This document shows, one piece after another, positions 1-8,483 of a stretch of 50,747 nucleotides of DNA. Source of the stretch: Nitrospirales bacterium (GTDB taxonomy: Bacteria; Nitrospirota; Nitrospiria; Nitrospirales; UBA8639); the NCBI GenBank assembly GCA_022828225.1, contig JAJEJG010000022.1:1-50747 (forward strand). Direction: 5' to 3'. Position numbers and translations under genes: made by a program. The notes beneath the pieces are model-generated. The model was given only the letters and a program-made list of their open reading frames with translations, did not search any database and was not told the DNA's origin. The first letter of the stretch is position 1. Every line of letters starts with the position of its first letter.

Positions 1-54
1 GAGGACACAACGCAGCCATGCGCCCGATAGTGCACTAAATCAGAGGTTCCTTAG
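1..54 (-). repeat. End of MITE-like inverted-repeat element (copy 1, cut by window edge)
   Basis: On the minus strand these bases read TAAGGAACCTCTG and continue through CACTATCGGGCG to GTTGTGTCCTC. This matches the left end of the element at 35319-35467 with only a few mismatches over 54 bases. The copy runs off the window start, so its full length is unknown. It lies about 20 bp downstream of the O-methyltransferase stop codon. The outer end is flanked by TA. Confidence 0.75.
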
Positions 55-73
55 ATGAAGAGCAGGACAGGCG

Positions 74-748
74 TCAGGTATTCATTGTGTCCTGTTTCAG
101 ACCTTCATTCCTGTACCGGACAACCAGGACGCCATCTCTGAGAGTCACCAACACCGATGTGACGCGAGGGTCCGCAGCCACAACCCGGCTCAAATCCTGA
201 AGCGCCTCGGTCGCGCCGTCAGGGGCCGGATGCTTGAGGACCGCACCACTCCAGAGGACATTGTCAATGAGCATGACGCCTTGCGGAGCCAACAACTCCA
301 AGCCTCGTTGATAATAATCGACATAGTTGAGTTTGTCCGCATCGATAAAAATCACGTCGAACCCACCTTCCAGTGTTTGCATCGTTTCGATCGCCGGCCC
401 GAGCCGCGCCTCGATCTTGCGCCCTGCGGGACTTTGGGCCCAATACCGTTTGGCTAACTCCATAGTTTCGGCATCGATATCGCAAGTGAGCACGGTTCCG
501 TCATCAGGCAGCGCCTCGGCAAAACAAAGGGCGCTATACCCCGTAAACGTGCCGATTTCCAGCACGCGTTTGGCGTTTACCAACATCGTCATCATTTTTA
601 AAAATGCCCCTTCCAACGGACCGACCACCATCTGCGGCAACTCTACGGACCGGTAGGTTTCTTCCCGGAGACGTCGACACACGTCGGATTCCGGCATTGA
701 ATGCGCTTCCGCATAGGCCTCAACTTCAGGCGACACCAACTCTTTCAT
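74..748 (-). CDS. SAM-dependent O-methyltransferase (catechol/caffeoyl-CoA OMT-like family)
   Basis: The 224-residue product has the class I methyltransferase fold of the Methyltransf_3 family, which transfers a methyl group from S-adenosylmethionine to a hydroxyl in a metal-dependent way. Visible motifs are the SAM-binding VLEIGTFTGYSAL, the acidic CDID strand end, the metal-binding IDADKLNY and IDNVLWSG segments. The start at 748 is preferred over an in-frame start 33 bp upstream because GGGAGAG lies just before it. It is a single gene transcribed away from the carboxypeptidase. The substrate cannot be told from sequence. No signal peptide is visible, so it should be cytoplasmic. Confidence 0.88.
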   Translation of the reverse strand: MKELVSPEVEAYAEAHSMPESDVCRRLREETYRSVELPQMVVGPLEGAFLKMMTMLVNAKRVLEIGTFTGYSALCFAEALPDDGTVLTCDIDAETMELAKRYWAQSPAGRKIEARLGPAIETMQTLEGGFDVIFIDADKLNYVDYYQRGLELLAPQGVMLIDNVLWSGAVLKHPAPDGATEALQDLSRVVAADPRVTSVLVTLRDGVLVVRYRNEGLKQDTMNT

Positions 749-905
749 GGATCTCTCCCTTCTCGCGTTTTCCAGCATCAAGAGGTAAAAAGCCGCATCG
801 GAGTTTCCTTATCCCCTTTGCACGTCACCTTGCGTTCGGATGTAGCGCTTTGTACAGTCTTCCTCGTCACGCCCCACGTCCGTTGAATAACAAGAAGCAC
901 CGTAC

Positions 906-2447
906 ATGTCCAATCCAACGCAAACCCTGACCACTCTCAAATCCAAACTCCTGGAAATCCGACACCTCAAGGACGCCTCAGCCCTGTTGTCATGGGATCA
1001 GGAAACCCATATGCCGGCCGGCGGAGGACAAGCCCGTGCCGAGCAACTGGCCACGCTCCAGACCCTGGCTCACGCCAAGTTCATCGCCCCCGGGATCGAA
1101 GACCTCCTGTTGCATCTTATCGATCCGGCAACGGGTTTGGCGAACGCCGACGCCGACGGACTCGATGACGCCTCAAAGGCCCTGCTCCGGGAAACCTGGC
1201 AGGACTTCAGCCGGGCCAAGAAACTTCCATCGAATTTCATCAACCGCCTGGAGCGCGAATGCTCCTTGGCCCAGCAGGTATGGGCCGAGGCCCGCCGGCG
1301 CGATGACTTCCCGCAATATCTTCCCAACCTGCAAACGGTCATCGCCTTGAAGTTTGAAGAGATCGACTATCTGGGCTACGACGATTGCCCCTACGACGCG
1401 CTCCTGGATACCTATGAACCCGGCGCCACCGTGGCGCAACTCCAACCGCTGTTCGCCACGCTTCGTCAGGGATTACTCGATCTGTTGCAACATGTCCGGG
1501 AATCTGCATCTCCGCCGGACGACCGGATACTGTTTCAAACCTACGATGAACAGCAGCAACTTGCGTTCGGAAAACTGGTTCTCCACGCCATGGGATACGA
1601 CTTCAACCGGGGACGCCTGGACCTCTCGGCCCACCCCTTTACCACGGCTTTTCATCCGACGGACGTACGAGTGACCACGCGCGTCTTCGAACAGGATCTC
1701 CCATCCTGCCTGTTCAGTTGCATCCATGAAGGAGGACACGGCCTCTATGACCAAGGCCTGCCCCAGGAGCACTACGGCACTCCATTGGGCGAATCGCTTT
1801 CTCTCGGCATCCATGAAAGCCAATCGCGGCTATGGGAAAACAACGTGGGGCGATCCAAAGCTTTTTGGACGCATTTCTTCCCCTTGCTGCAACAACACTT
1901 TCCGCCACAACTCGGGGCCGTGTCCCTGGAGACCTTCCATGCCGCCCTGAACAGGGTGAAGCCGTCACTGATCCGGGTGGAGGCGGACGAAGTCACGTAC
2001 AACCTGCACATCATGGTGCGTTTTGAAATAGAACTGGCCTTGATTGAAAAACAGGTTGCAGTCAAGGACCTGCCCGGTCTGTGGCGGGAAAAGATGCAGG
2101 AATATCTGGGGATCGCTCCCGAACGGGACGCCGACGGCGTGCTGCAGGACGTCCATTGGTCCCTGGGAGCCTTGGGCTACTTTCCCACGTATACCCTGGG
2201 GAACCTCTATGCGGCCATGTTTTTTGAGCAGGCCTGTCAGGACGCCACCTCATTGAAACTCGACATCCAACGAGGCCACCTGCTTCCACTCAAAGATTGG
2301 CTCAACCGCAACATACATCAGTGCGGGCGGCAATACTCGTCCGCCGACCTCCTAAACCGGGTCACCGGTCGCGAGCTGAGCGTCGATCCGTTCCTCTCAT
2401 ACCTCCGAACCAAAATCGGCGACGTGTACGGCTTCACCAACGCTTGA
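906..2447 (+). CDS. Metallocarboxypeptidase, M32 (Taq) family
   Basis: The 513-residue protein matches the usual length of M32 zinc carboxypeptidases, which remove C-terminal residues from peptides in the cytoplasm. The zinc site HEGGH is at about residues 274-278 and is followed by the family motif GIHESQSRLWEN. The C-terminal part carries the conserved VEADEVTYNLHI and LGYFPTYTLGNLYA segments. There is no signal peptide. The ATG at 906 has only a weak purine-rich upstream stretch but fits the family N-terminus. It is divergent from the O-methyltransferase across about 150 bp and appears monocistronic. Confidence 0.93.
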   Translation: MSNPTQTLTTLKSKLLEIRHLKDASALLSWDQETHMPAGGGQARAEQLATLQTLAHAKFIAPGIEDLLLHLIDPATGLANADADGLDDASKALLRETWQDFSRAKKLPSNFINRLERECSLAQQVWAEARRRDDFPQYLPNLQTVIALKFEEIDYLGYDDCPYDALLDTYEPGATVAQLQPLFATLRQGLLDLLQHVRESASPPDDRILFQTYDEQQQLAFGKLVLHAMGYDFNRGRLDLSAHPFTTAFHPTDVRVTTRVFEQDLPSCLFSCIHEGGHGLYDQGLPQEHYGTPLGESLSLGIHESQSRLWENNVGRSKAFWTHFFPLLQQHFPPQLGAVSLETFHAALNRVKPSLIRVEADEVTYNLHIMVRFEIELALIEKQVAVKDLPGLWREKMQEYLGIAPERDADGVLQDVHWSLGALGYFPTYTLGNLYAAMFFEQACQDATSLKLDIQRGHLLPLKDWLNRNIHQCGRQYSSADLLNRVTGRELSVDPFLSYLRTKIGDVYGFTNA

Positions 2448-2648
2448 TGAAAGCCGTAACGCCCTCTCACGCACCCGGCTTGCCGGCCAGATCCGCAAAA
2501 ACGTCGCTCGCCTGACACCTGAGGATACACCATCGCATTCCGGAGTGGACGGTCCATTCCGTTTCTTAGTGTCACAACATACCGACCGGCCGGAAGAGAG
2601 AGGCACACCCCCCCTATCAATCAAGGATTTATCCGTTTTCCGTCTTTC

Positions 2649-2663
2649 TGGCACGTTCCTTGC
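2649..2663 (+). promoter_or_regulatory. Sigma-54 (-24/-12) promoter
   Basis: The sequence TGGCAC, five bases, then TTGC followed by T is an exact match to the RpoN-holoenzyme consensus TGGCAC-N5-TTGC. It ends 68 bp before the start codon of the secreted helix-hairpin-helix gene, which gives an expected transcription start near 2675. The preceding 200 bp (2448-2648) hold no gene and would be the place for an activator site, but I see no clear palindromic enhancer there. rpoN itself is in this window at 31307-32833. Confidence 0.8.
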
Positions 2664-2731
2664 TCAATTAAGAATTAGAAATGATTGACGCAACTTTTTC
2701 CATTCACCATTTTTCACAAGGAGGAACAGCC

Positions 2732-3052
2732 ATGAGACACATCCATCAATTGAACCGGTCGCATTTCACGATCAGCATCCTGGCGCTGATGCTCATCGTC
2801 AGTCTGTCGGGAATGGGGTTTGCCGCCGATGGACAGGTGGACCTGAATACCGGCACCGCCAAAGAGCTTCAACAATTGCCGGGAATCGGCAAAGGGTTGG
2901 CCAAGCGGATTGTCGACTACCGCACTGCCAACGGGCCGTTCAAAACCGTGGAAGACTTGATAAAGGTCAAAGGCATCGGCAAGAAAACGTTCGCCAAGAT
3001 GCAGGATCGCCTTACGGTCGGGAGTTCACCGCAGGTAGCCGCATCAGAATAA
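2732..3052 (+). CDS. Secreted ComEA-like helix-hairpin-helix protein
   Basis: The 106-residue protein has an N-terminal signal peptide of about 35 residues (hydrophobic ISILALMLIVSLSGMGFAA). It is followed by a single (HhH)2 domain with the hairpins LPGIGKGLAKRIVDYR and VKGIGKKTFAKM. This is the ComEA family of non-specific DNA-binding proteins, which in competent bacteria pull DNA into the periplasm. AAGGAGG just before 2732 decides the start over an in-frame ATG at 2681. It is a stand-alone gene behind a consensus sigma-54 promoter and in front of a long GC-rich hairpin. Function in competence is inferred from the domain only, because stand-alone ComEA-like proteins are widespread. Confidence 0.85.
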   Translation: MRHIHQLNRSHFTISILALMLIVSLSGMGFAADGQVDLNTGTAKELQQLPGIGKGLAKRIVDYRTANGPFKTVEDLIKVKGIGKKTFAKMQDRLTVGSSPQVAASE

Positions 3053-3101
3053 GTGAAGTGCTTTTATGGATCGTGGTTGGGAACCGGCCACGCGAAGAGT
3101 G

Positions 3102-3139
3102 GGGTCGGGTCGGAACAATCGGCCCGGCCCAACTCCGTT
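3102..3139 (+). terminator. Hairpin, likely terminator of the ComEA-like gene
   Basis: GGGTCGGGTCG (3102-3112) can pair with CGGCCCGGCCC (3120-3130) as an 11-bp stem with two G-U pairs and a 7-base loop. A short GTTTTG follows a few bases later. It lies between two convergent genes. The weak U tract leaves the termination call uncertain. Confidence 0.5.
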
Positions 3140-3162
3140 TTGCCGACATAACTAACCGGCAA

Positions 3163-3732
3163 CTATGAGCCCAGGGCCTTATTCAGGAGAGCCAGCGTTT
3201 TGGCAGGAACGAAAAAATCTCCGGTGACTTCGATGCGGGATGGGACCAGCACGATGGAATGAAACGGAATATCCCGGACACATAACTTTTCCTCGGATCG
3301 ATCGACCACGCTGATTTCAACGTCTTCCACGGATTTCGTGATCTCTCCCACGTCCTGAGGCCCATAGATCGCCACGATGGATTGCAGAATCTCCACGACC
3401 TGTTCATTAGCCTCAACACCGGGAATCACCTCTTCTTCCACCAAAGGGATACATTCTTCCGCGGAACCGACGACGTCGAAATTCTGGAGTCGTTCTTTCT
3501 TTCGCAAAGCCAACAGGTCATTATCGAGATCTTTGCTGAAGGCTCCATAGGGAAACCGCATGAATTCGTAATGCAACCCGCGCACCCCTTTGCCGAGCAT
3601 TTGCAATTCGGCCAGAAAAATCAGTTGGTGCACCTTGACGTCGCTGACCATGGAACATTCTTTTTCCTCAGCCACGTGCAGCGCATAGACCAACAAGGTC
3701 CGGTCAATCGTGATCTCTTGCGGTTTTCGCAT
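3163..3732 (-). CDS. Panacea/SocA-like (DUF4065-type) domain protein
   Basis: The 189-residue product starts with a helical segment LLVYALHVAEEKECSMVSDV, followed by KVHQLIFLAELQ and HYEFMRFPYGAFSKDL. This layout (short helices, 'K..KL/HQLIFLA', then 'F.R..YGPFS') resembles the Panacea/SocA antitoxin-like domain. The C-terminal half (about residues 100-189) is acidic and not recognised. The protein is soluble with no signal peptide. Panacea proteins often sit next to a toxin gene, but none is adjacent: its neighbours are the ComEA-like gene (convergent) and fur (divergent). I regard the family call as moderate. Confidence 0.5.
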   Translation of the reverse strand: MRKPQEITIDRTLLVYALHVAEEKECSMVSDVKVHQLIFLAELQMLGKGVRGLHYEFMRFPYGAFSKDLDNDLLALRKKERLQNFDVVGSAEECIPLVEEEVIPGVEANEQVVEILQSIVAIYGPQDVGEITKSVEDVEISVVDRSEEKLCVRDIPFHSIVLVPSRIEVTGDFFVPAKTLALLNKALGS

Positions 3733-3841
3733 ATCGAGTGTCTCAACAAGAAGGGGATCCTAACGAGCCGCGAGAAGACCCGTCAACACAAGGGAAACAC
3801 AGCTATTCTTGGGCATATCGTTTACGAGATGCGATTCCCGC

Positions 3842-3870
3842 TTGACCCTTCGACCGTATTCCGGTTAAAT
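3842..3870 (+). promoter_or_regulatory. Sigma-70 promoter of fur
   Basis: TTGACC (3842-3847), a 17-bp spacer and TTAAAT (3865-3870) form a good vegetative promoter, placing transcription start about 25 bp before the fur start codon. Downstream GATATTCATTGTTAT partly resembles a Fur box and could give autoregulation. That is a weak match. Confidence 0.55.
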
Positions 3871-3901
3871 AGGTTCCCCATACGCGTGGATATTCATTGT
3901 T

Positions 3902-4390
3902 ATGGCGAAGCCCACCAAAGAGCTTGAGATTCTCAAGCAGCACCTTTCAAAAAACGGCCTGAAACTGACCCGTCAACGCGAGAACATCCTCACGACTTTT
4001 TTGAAGATGGAACACGTGACGGCCGAACAGATGTACCGGCTGCTTTCCAAGAAAGACCCCCATATCGGCTTGGCCACAGTCTACCGCACGCTCAAACTCC
4101 TGTGCGATACCGGCCTTGCTCAAGAGCAACATTTCGGCAGCCAGACACAGTTCGATAACGTGGCCCACAAAGGGCACCACGACCATCTCATTTGCACGGT
4201 GTGTGATAAAATCATAGAATTCGAGAATTGCCAGATCGAAGAACTGCAAGAAGAAGTCGCCAGAAAGAATGGTTTCACCATTCGCACCCATAAACTGGAA
4301 TTGTACGGCACTCCCATGCAGTTGCCGAACGGTGATTGCAAAAATTGCGGGCGAGACCTGGAAGCCTTGACAAGAGGAAGACCACGTTGA
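3902..4390 (+). CDS. fur: Fur-family ferric uptake regulator
   Basis: The 162-residue protein has the Fur winged-helix DNA-binding domain at about residues 10-90 (LTRQRENIL, then GLATVYRTLKLL as the recognition helix). A metal-binding dimerisation domain follows, with GHHDHLICTVCDKIIEF and a second CKNC pair near the C-terminus. The HHDH signature and neighbourhood favour Fur rather than Zur or PerR, although these paralogues are hard to separate by eye. It uses Fe(II) as corepressor. A ferric iron ABC importer follows in the same direction about 150 bp downstream. No Shine-Dalgarno sequence is obvious before the ATG. Confidence 0.88.
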   Translation: MAKPTKELEILKQHLSKNGLKLTRQRENILTTFLKMEHVTAEQMYRLLSKKDPHIGLATVYRTLKLLCDTGLAQEQHFGSQTQFDNVAHKGHHDHLICTVCDKIIEFENCQIEELQEEVARKNGFTIRTHKLELYGTPMQLPNGDCKNCGRDLEALTRGRPR

Positions 4391-4411
4391 GGCAACAGAT
4401 TCGGCAGCATA

Positions 4412-4528
4412 GAGATTTTTGATTGCTGATTTTGGATTTAAAACCCTTTCAATCCGCATTCCGCAACCACAAATCGTTCCACCATTCTCATAAATTGAGA
4501 TTTTTGATTTTTGATTGCTGATTTTGGA
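4412..4528. repeat. AT-rich direct repeat pair
   Basis: A 25-base unit containing TTTTTGATTGCTGATTTTGG occurs at 4412-4436 and again at 4497-4528, where it carries a 7-base internal duplication. The copies are 85 bp apart, and the stretch between them is also low in complexity. The second copy ends about 15 bp before the fbpA start. The similar repetitive CAATCCACAATCCACGATTC runs into the fbpA signal-peptide codons. Confidence 0.7.
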
Positions 4529-4543
4529 CAAGAAAATTTTGAC

Positions 4544-5584
4544 ATGAAAATATTGCAATCCACAATCCACGATTCGCTATCACACATCGTTTTACTATTC
4601 GCAGTAGTAGTGCCCCTGAGTCTCCCTACTTGGAGCTATGGCGATGACACGCTGGTCGTGTACTCCGGGCGGGCCGAACGGCTTATTCAACCGGCAATCG
4701 AAGCGTTTCAGGCCGAGTCCGGCATCCACGTGCAAATGCTGACGGCAGACAGCACCGCGTTGATCAACCGGCTGCGCATGGAAGGAGAGCGAACTCCGGC
4801 AGACGTGCTCATCACCAATGACGCCGGCACCCTGGAACGCGCGCGGGAATTGCAATTACTCCAGCCCGCGACCGTTTCTGACTTGGAGAAAACGATTCCC
4901 AGCCGTTTCCGAGCCCCGGACAACAGTTGGATCGGCTTGTCCGGCCGGGTTTGGGTGGTCGTCTATAACACCACTATGACCCGTCCTGGTGCCATCTCGT
5001 CCATCCTGGATCTTGCCGGCCCGCAATGGAAAGGCAAGATCGCGATCCCCAGTGCGGGCAGTGTGTACTTGCAGACGGGCGTGTCGGTGATCCGTGCGTT
5101 GCAAGGTGACGAGATCACCACTAGGTTCCTGCGAGGGTTAAAGGAGAATGCCGGGGCATTCGTGTACGGAAAGAATCGGCAGATCGTGGCGGCCGTAGCG
5201 CGCGGAGAAGTGGCCGCCGGCCTGGTCAATCACTATTACATCAACCGCCACCTGGCCAAACACCCCGATGCGCCGATCGCCCCGCTCCTGACGGACCAGG
5301 GGGATCAGGGTATGGGTGTCGTTCTGAATGCTGCGGGGGCAGGCATCACCGCACACACCAAACACTTGGCGCAGGCCCAGGCACTGATCCGATTTCTCAT
5401 CTCGCCCAAGGGGCAACAAACGTTTGCGGACGTGAACAAAGAATATCCGTTGAATCCTCACGTGACGGCTGCGCCCGAGCTGTTACCGCTTCAGAGTTTT
5501 CAGGTAGCCTCCGTCCCGTTAAGCCGATTGGCTCAACTCCGCGATCCCACGATGACCGTCATTGAAGACGTTGGACTCCGCTAA
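4544..5584 (+). CDS. fbpA: Ferric iron ABC transporter, periplasmic iron-binding protein
   Basis: The 346-residue protein begins with a signal peptide of about 35 residues (HIVLLFAVVVPLSLPTWSYG) and belongs to the Fbp/AfuA family of periplasmic Fe(III)-binding proteins. It opens with the typical LVVYSGRAERLIQP strand. The motif VNHYYINRHL supplies the tandem tyrosines that coordinate ferric iron in the family. A TTG 33 bp upstream is in frame but lies inside the AT-rich repeat, so the ATG at 4544 is preferred. Its 3' end overlaps the permease gene by about 23 bp. Iron regulation by the adjacent Fur is likely, but I found no clear Fur box here. Confidence 0.9.
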   Translation: MKILQSTIHDSLSHIVLLFAVVVPLSLPTWSYGDDTLVVYSGRAERLIQPAIEAFQAESGIHVQMLTADSTALINRLRMEGERTPADVLITNDAGTLERARELQLLQPATVSDLEKTIPSRFRAPDNSWIGLSGRVWVVVYNTTMTRPGAISSILDLAGPQWKGKIAIPSAGSVYLQTGVSVIRALQGDEITTRFLRGLKENAGAFVYGKNRQIVAAVARGEVAAGLVNHYYINRHLAKHPDAPIAPLLTDQGDQGMGVVLNAAGAGITAHTKHLAQAQALIRFLISPKGQQTFADVNKEYPLNPHVTAAPELLPLQSFQVASVPLSRLAQLRDPTMTVIEDVGLR

Positions 5585-7175
5585 CCCTTTTCCCTCACTG
5601 CCATCCGTCCGTTTTCGTTTGCCTTCTCCGGTTGTCCTGCTCGGCTTTTGCATGGCCGTTGCGCTCATGCTGCCGTTGCTCTACGTAACCTTTTCGGCCT
5701 TAACGGCAGACCCGGCAATCTGGCGACGACTCTGGACCACGCGGGTCCCTGAACTGTTCTTCAACACGATCTCCCTCTCCCTGGGCGTCGCGGTCATCAA
5801 CCTGACCCTGGGCATCTCGTTGGCCTGGATCCTCACCCGCTACGCCTTTCTCGGGTCGAAGGTATGGGATTGGTTGCTGATCTTGCCCTTGTCGATCCCC
5901 TCCTACGTCCTGGCCTACACCTATACGTACCTGTTGAAACGCGGGGGGGCGCTGGAACACGCATGGCAAACGATTGCCGGGCCGGAAGCCGGTCTTTTTT
6001 CACCGTTCAGCTTTACGGGTGCCGTGCTCGTGCTGGCCTTGAATACGTTTCCGTTCGTGTACCTGCTGGCTCGTTCGGCTTTCAAGAATTTCAACGTCTC
6101 TTTTGAAGAAGTTGCCCGCACGACCGGAGCCAATCGCGTGACGACGTTTTTCCGGGTGTCACTGCCGCTCATCCGCCCATCGCTGATCGCGGGCCTGTTC
6201 CTGGCGATTCTCTACGTCGCATCCGATTTCGGCGCGGTTTCGCTGTTGCGCTTTCAAACCTTTACCTACGCCGTGTACCAGCAAATGACAGGCCGTTTCG
6301 ACAATACGGCCGCCGCCTGTTTGAGCCTGGTCCTGGTAGCCTGCGCGTTTGTCTTTCTGTTCGGCGAGCGATGGTTCCGGCAGCGAAGCCGGTTTTACCA
6401 AACCACCGGCCGGTATCGAAAACCCGTGCCGCAACCCTGCGGATCTCTTTCGACCCTCCTGTTTACCGGCTACCTGCTTCTCGTGTTCGGAGCCGCATTC
6501 GGCCTGCCGGTACTCCTGCTGATTCAATGGACCGCCCGGGCAGCATCAGCCGGTGATATAACTCATCAGTTCTTCGGCTACGTGTGGAACAGCGTTTCCT
6601 TGTCAGGGCTCACGGCTACCGCGGCTGTAATTTGCGGGATTCCCCTCGCCTATCTGGCGTGCCGGCGCCGGACCTGGGTCGGTACCTTTTGCGTGCAAGG
6701 GGCCTATACCGGCTACGTGCTGCCCGGGCCGGTCGCCGCGCTTGCGGTCCTGGTCCTGGTCTCCCAAACCGTTCCCCAACTGTACGGCACGATCCTGGTC
6801 CTGCTCATGGCGTATCTGGTCCATTTTCTCCCGGCGGCGCTGCAAGGAATGGAATCCACGCTCCAGCAACTCACTCCGAATCTCGAGGAAGCGGCGCGAA
6901 GCCTTGGGGCCCGCTCCCTGCGTACGTTCTTTCAGGTAACCCTGCCGTTAGTGCGGGGCGGATTTCTGAGTGCCTGGATCCTGGTGTTCGTCCAATGCAT
7001 GAAGGAATTGCCGGCTTCACTTCTGTTGCGACCGGTGGGGTTCGATACCCTCGCCGTCAGGATTTGGCTCGAAGCCAGTGAGGAACTGTATCAATTGGCG
7101 GCACCCCCGGCTTTGCTGATCGTGGTCATTACCATCCCAGTCGTGCTACTATTGATGCGAAAAGATCAAACGTAA
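5562..7175 (+). CDS. fbpB: Ferric iron ABC transporter, fused permease
   Basis: The 537-residue inner-membrane protein contains two complete permease halves in one chain, about 12 membrane helices, as is usual for FbpB/SfuB. Each half has an EAA loop, EEVARTTGANRVTTFFRVSL and EEAARSLGARSLRTFFQVTL, which contacts the ATPase. The first membrane helix follows about 25 residues from the start. The start is a TTG overlapping the end of fbpA, which suggests translational coupling, and no better codon lies before the first helix. It forms the importer with the flanking fbpA and fbpC. Confidence 0.9.
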   Translation: MKTLDSANPFPSLPSVRFRLPSPVVLLGFCMAVALMLPLLYVTFSALTADPAIWRRLWTTRVPELFFNTISLSLGVAVINLTLGISLAWILTRYAFLGSKVWDWLLILPLSIPSYVLAYTYTYLLKRGGALEHAWQTIAGPEAGLFSPFSFTGAVLVLALNTFPFVYLLARSAFKNFNVSFEEVARTTGANRVTTFFRVSLPLIRPSLIAGLFLAILYVASDFGAVSLLRFQTFTYAVYQQMTGRFDNTAAACLSLVLVACAFVFLFGERWFRQRSRFYQTTGRYRKPVPQPCGSLSTLLFTGYLLLVFGAAFGLPVLLLIQWTARAASAGDITHQFFGYVWNSVSLSGLTATAAVICGIPLAYLACRRRTWVGTFCVQGAYTGYVLPGPVAALAVLVLVSQTVPQLYGTILVLLMAYLVHFLPAALQGMESTLQQLTPNLEEAARSLGARSLRTFFQVTLPLVRGGFLSAWILVFVQCMKELPASLLLRPVGFDTLAVRIWLEASEELYQLAAPPALLIVVITIPVVLLLMRKDQT

Positions 7176-7239
7176 CCTCGCCCCCTGCCATGGGTTCATC
7201 TTCGGCAAGCTCCGCGGGCATGATTCCTCCGACACGAAT

Positions 7240-8301
7240 ATGACTGCTCCCGGCGACAACCCCATAGTGCTCGAACTGAGGGAAGTGACCTGCTCGTATG
7301 ACACCGGCTCCCCGGCGGTGATGGGCATTACCTTCTCGGCGCGGAAAGGCGAGATCATCTGTTTGTTGGGACCATCCGGATGCGGGAAGACCACGACGCT
7401 TCGAGCAATCGCGGGATTCGAACCGGTGGCCTCCGGCGAAATCAGGTTGAACAGCAACGTCGTCTCGACAACTGGCCGGCACGTCTCGCCTGAACAACGG
7501 CGGGTCGGCATGGTGTTCCAGGACTATGCTCTCTTCCCCCACTTGACGGTACGGGATAACGTGGGCTTCGGACTGGCCTCAGCCACGGCGGACGACCGTC
7601 GCGGACGAGTTGACGAAATGCTGTCTCTTACCGGGCTTACTGAATTCGCCGGGCGATATCCGCACGCCCTTTCCGGCGGCCAACAGCAGCGCGCGGCATT
7701 GGCGCGAGCCTTGGCCCCACAACCCGTGTTGCTTTTGTTGGACGAACCCTTCAGCAACCTGGACCCGGATACGACTGAACGTATGCGTGTGGAACTCCTG
7801 CACCTGCTGAAATCCACTGAAACAACCGCCGTGCTCGTGACGCATGATCATGAAGAAGCCTTTGCCATGGCAGACTACGTGGCCGTCCTGAACAACGGGA
7901 AACTCGAACAATTCACCACACCCGAAACGACCTACCATCTCCCGGTTTCACGCTTTGTCGCGGAGTTCGTGGGGCAGGCCGATTTCATTCCCGGAACCGT
8001 TCGCGACTCCGTGGTCGTCACGCAACTCGGTACGTTCCCGGTCCCCCCGGATTACTTGGGCACCCCCGAGGTCGTGGTCATGATTCGGCCGGACGACGTG
8101 CACATTCGTGAAAACAAGGATGGTGACGGAACAGTGATATCCCGCCAGTTTCGCGGCTCGGAGATCATTTACGGAATCCGCCTGGGTTCCGGCGACTTCG
8201 TGCATAGCAGCGAAGCATCGACCCGGTTCTTTGCCCTCGACTCGAAGGTGGAGTTGGAAGTCATTGCCACCCATACGGTATTATTCGACAGAAAGGCCTG
8301 A
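7240..8301 (+). CDS. fbpC: Ferric iron ABC transporter, ATP-binding protein
   Basis: The 353-residue ATPase has Walker A GPSGCGKTT near residue 45, a Q-loop in VFQDYALFPHL, the signature LSGGQQQRAALARAL, Walker B LLLLDEPFSNLD and the switch histidine in VTHDHEE. The last 110 residues form the TOBE-like regulatory domain found in FbpC/PotA-type ATPases (for example VVMIRPDDVHI). It energises import through FbpB. It is separated from fbpB by 64 bp without a terminator, so it is cotranscribed. Confidence 0.92.
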   Translation: MTAPGDNPIVLELREVTCSYDTGSPAVMGITFSARKGEIICLLGPSGCGKTTTLRAIAGFEPVASGEIRLNSNVVSTTGRHVSPEQRRVGMVFQDYALFPHLTVRDNVGFGLASATADDRRGRVDEMLSLTGLTEFAGRYPHALSGGQQQRAALARALAPQPVLLLLDEPFSNLDPDTTERMRVELLHLLKSTETTAVLVTHDHEEAFAMADYVAVLNNGKLEQFTTPETTYHLPVSRFVAEFVGQADFIPGTVRDSVVVTQLGTFPVPPDYLGTPEVVVMIRPDDVHIRENKDGDGTVISRQFRGSEIIYGIRLGSGDFVHSSEASTRFFALDSKVELEVIATHTVLFDRKA

Positions 8302-8305
8302 AAAA

Positions 8306-8327
8306 CCTGACGCGTGGGTGCGTCAGG
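8306..8327. terminator. Perfect hairpin downstream of fbpC
   Basis: CCTGACGC (8306-8313), a 6-base loop and GCGTCAGG (8320-8327) make a perfect 8-bp stem a few bases after the fbpC stop codon. It is preceded by five A residues but not followed by a T run. It would therefore be a stronger rho-independent terminator for antisense than for sense transcription. It may instead protect the 3' end of the fbp mRNA. Confidence 0.5.
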
Positions 8328-8373
8328 TGAACAAGGCCGGGAGGCCCAATTCGCAATCTCAGCATTCAGTGTT

Positions 8374-8379
8374 TATAAT
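8374..8379 (+). promoter_or_regulatory. Possible -10 element upstream of the Spy-like gene
   Basis: A perfect TATAAT lies about 105 bp before the Spy-like start codon, in the gap after the fbpC hairpin. The best -35 candidate, TTCGCA 18 bp upstream, is weak, so an activator would probably be needed. Confidence 0.35.
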
Positions 8380-8483
8380 GTTTTTATGGATGAGGTTGTC
8401 AGGCTGGAAACGCTGTACCTCAAAACCCTTTGTCCCATCGCCTGAACGTTTGTAACGTCTTTATCTTTTAGGAGGAACAGAAC

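Noticed and set aside
4412-4528. Possible CRISPR-like repeats upstream of fbpA
   Set aside because: Only two AT-rich direct repeats with a single 60-bp gap, no regular spacers and no cas genes.
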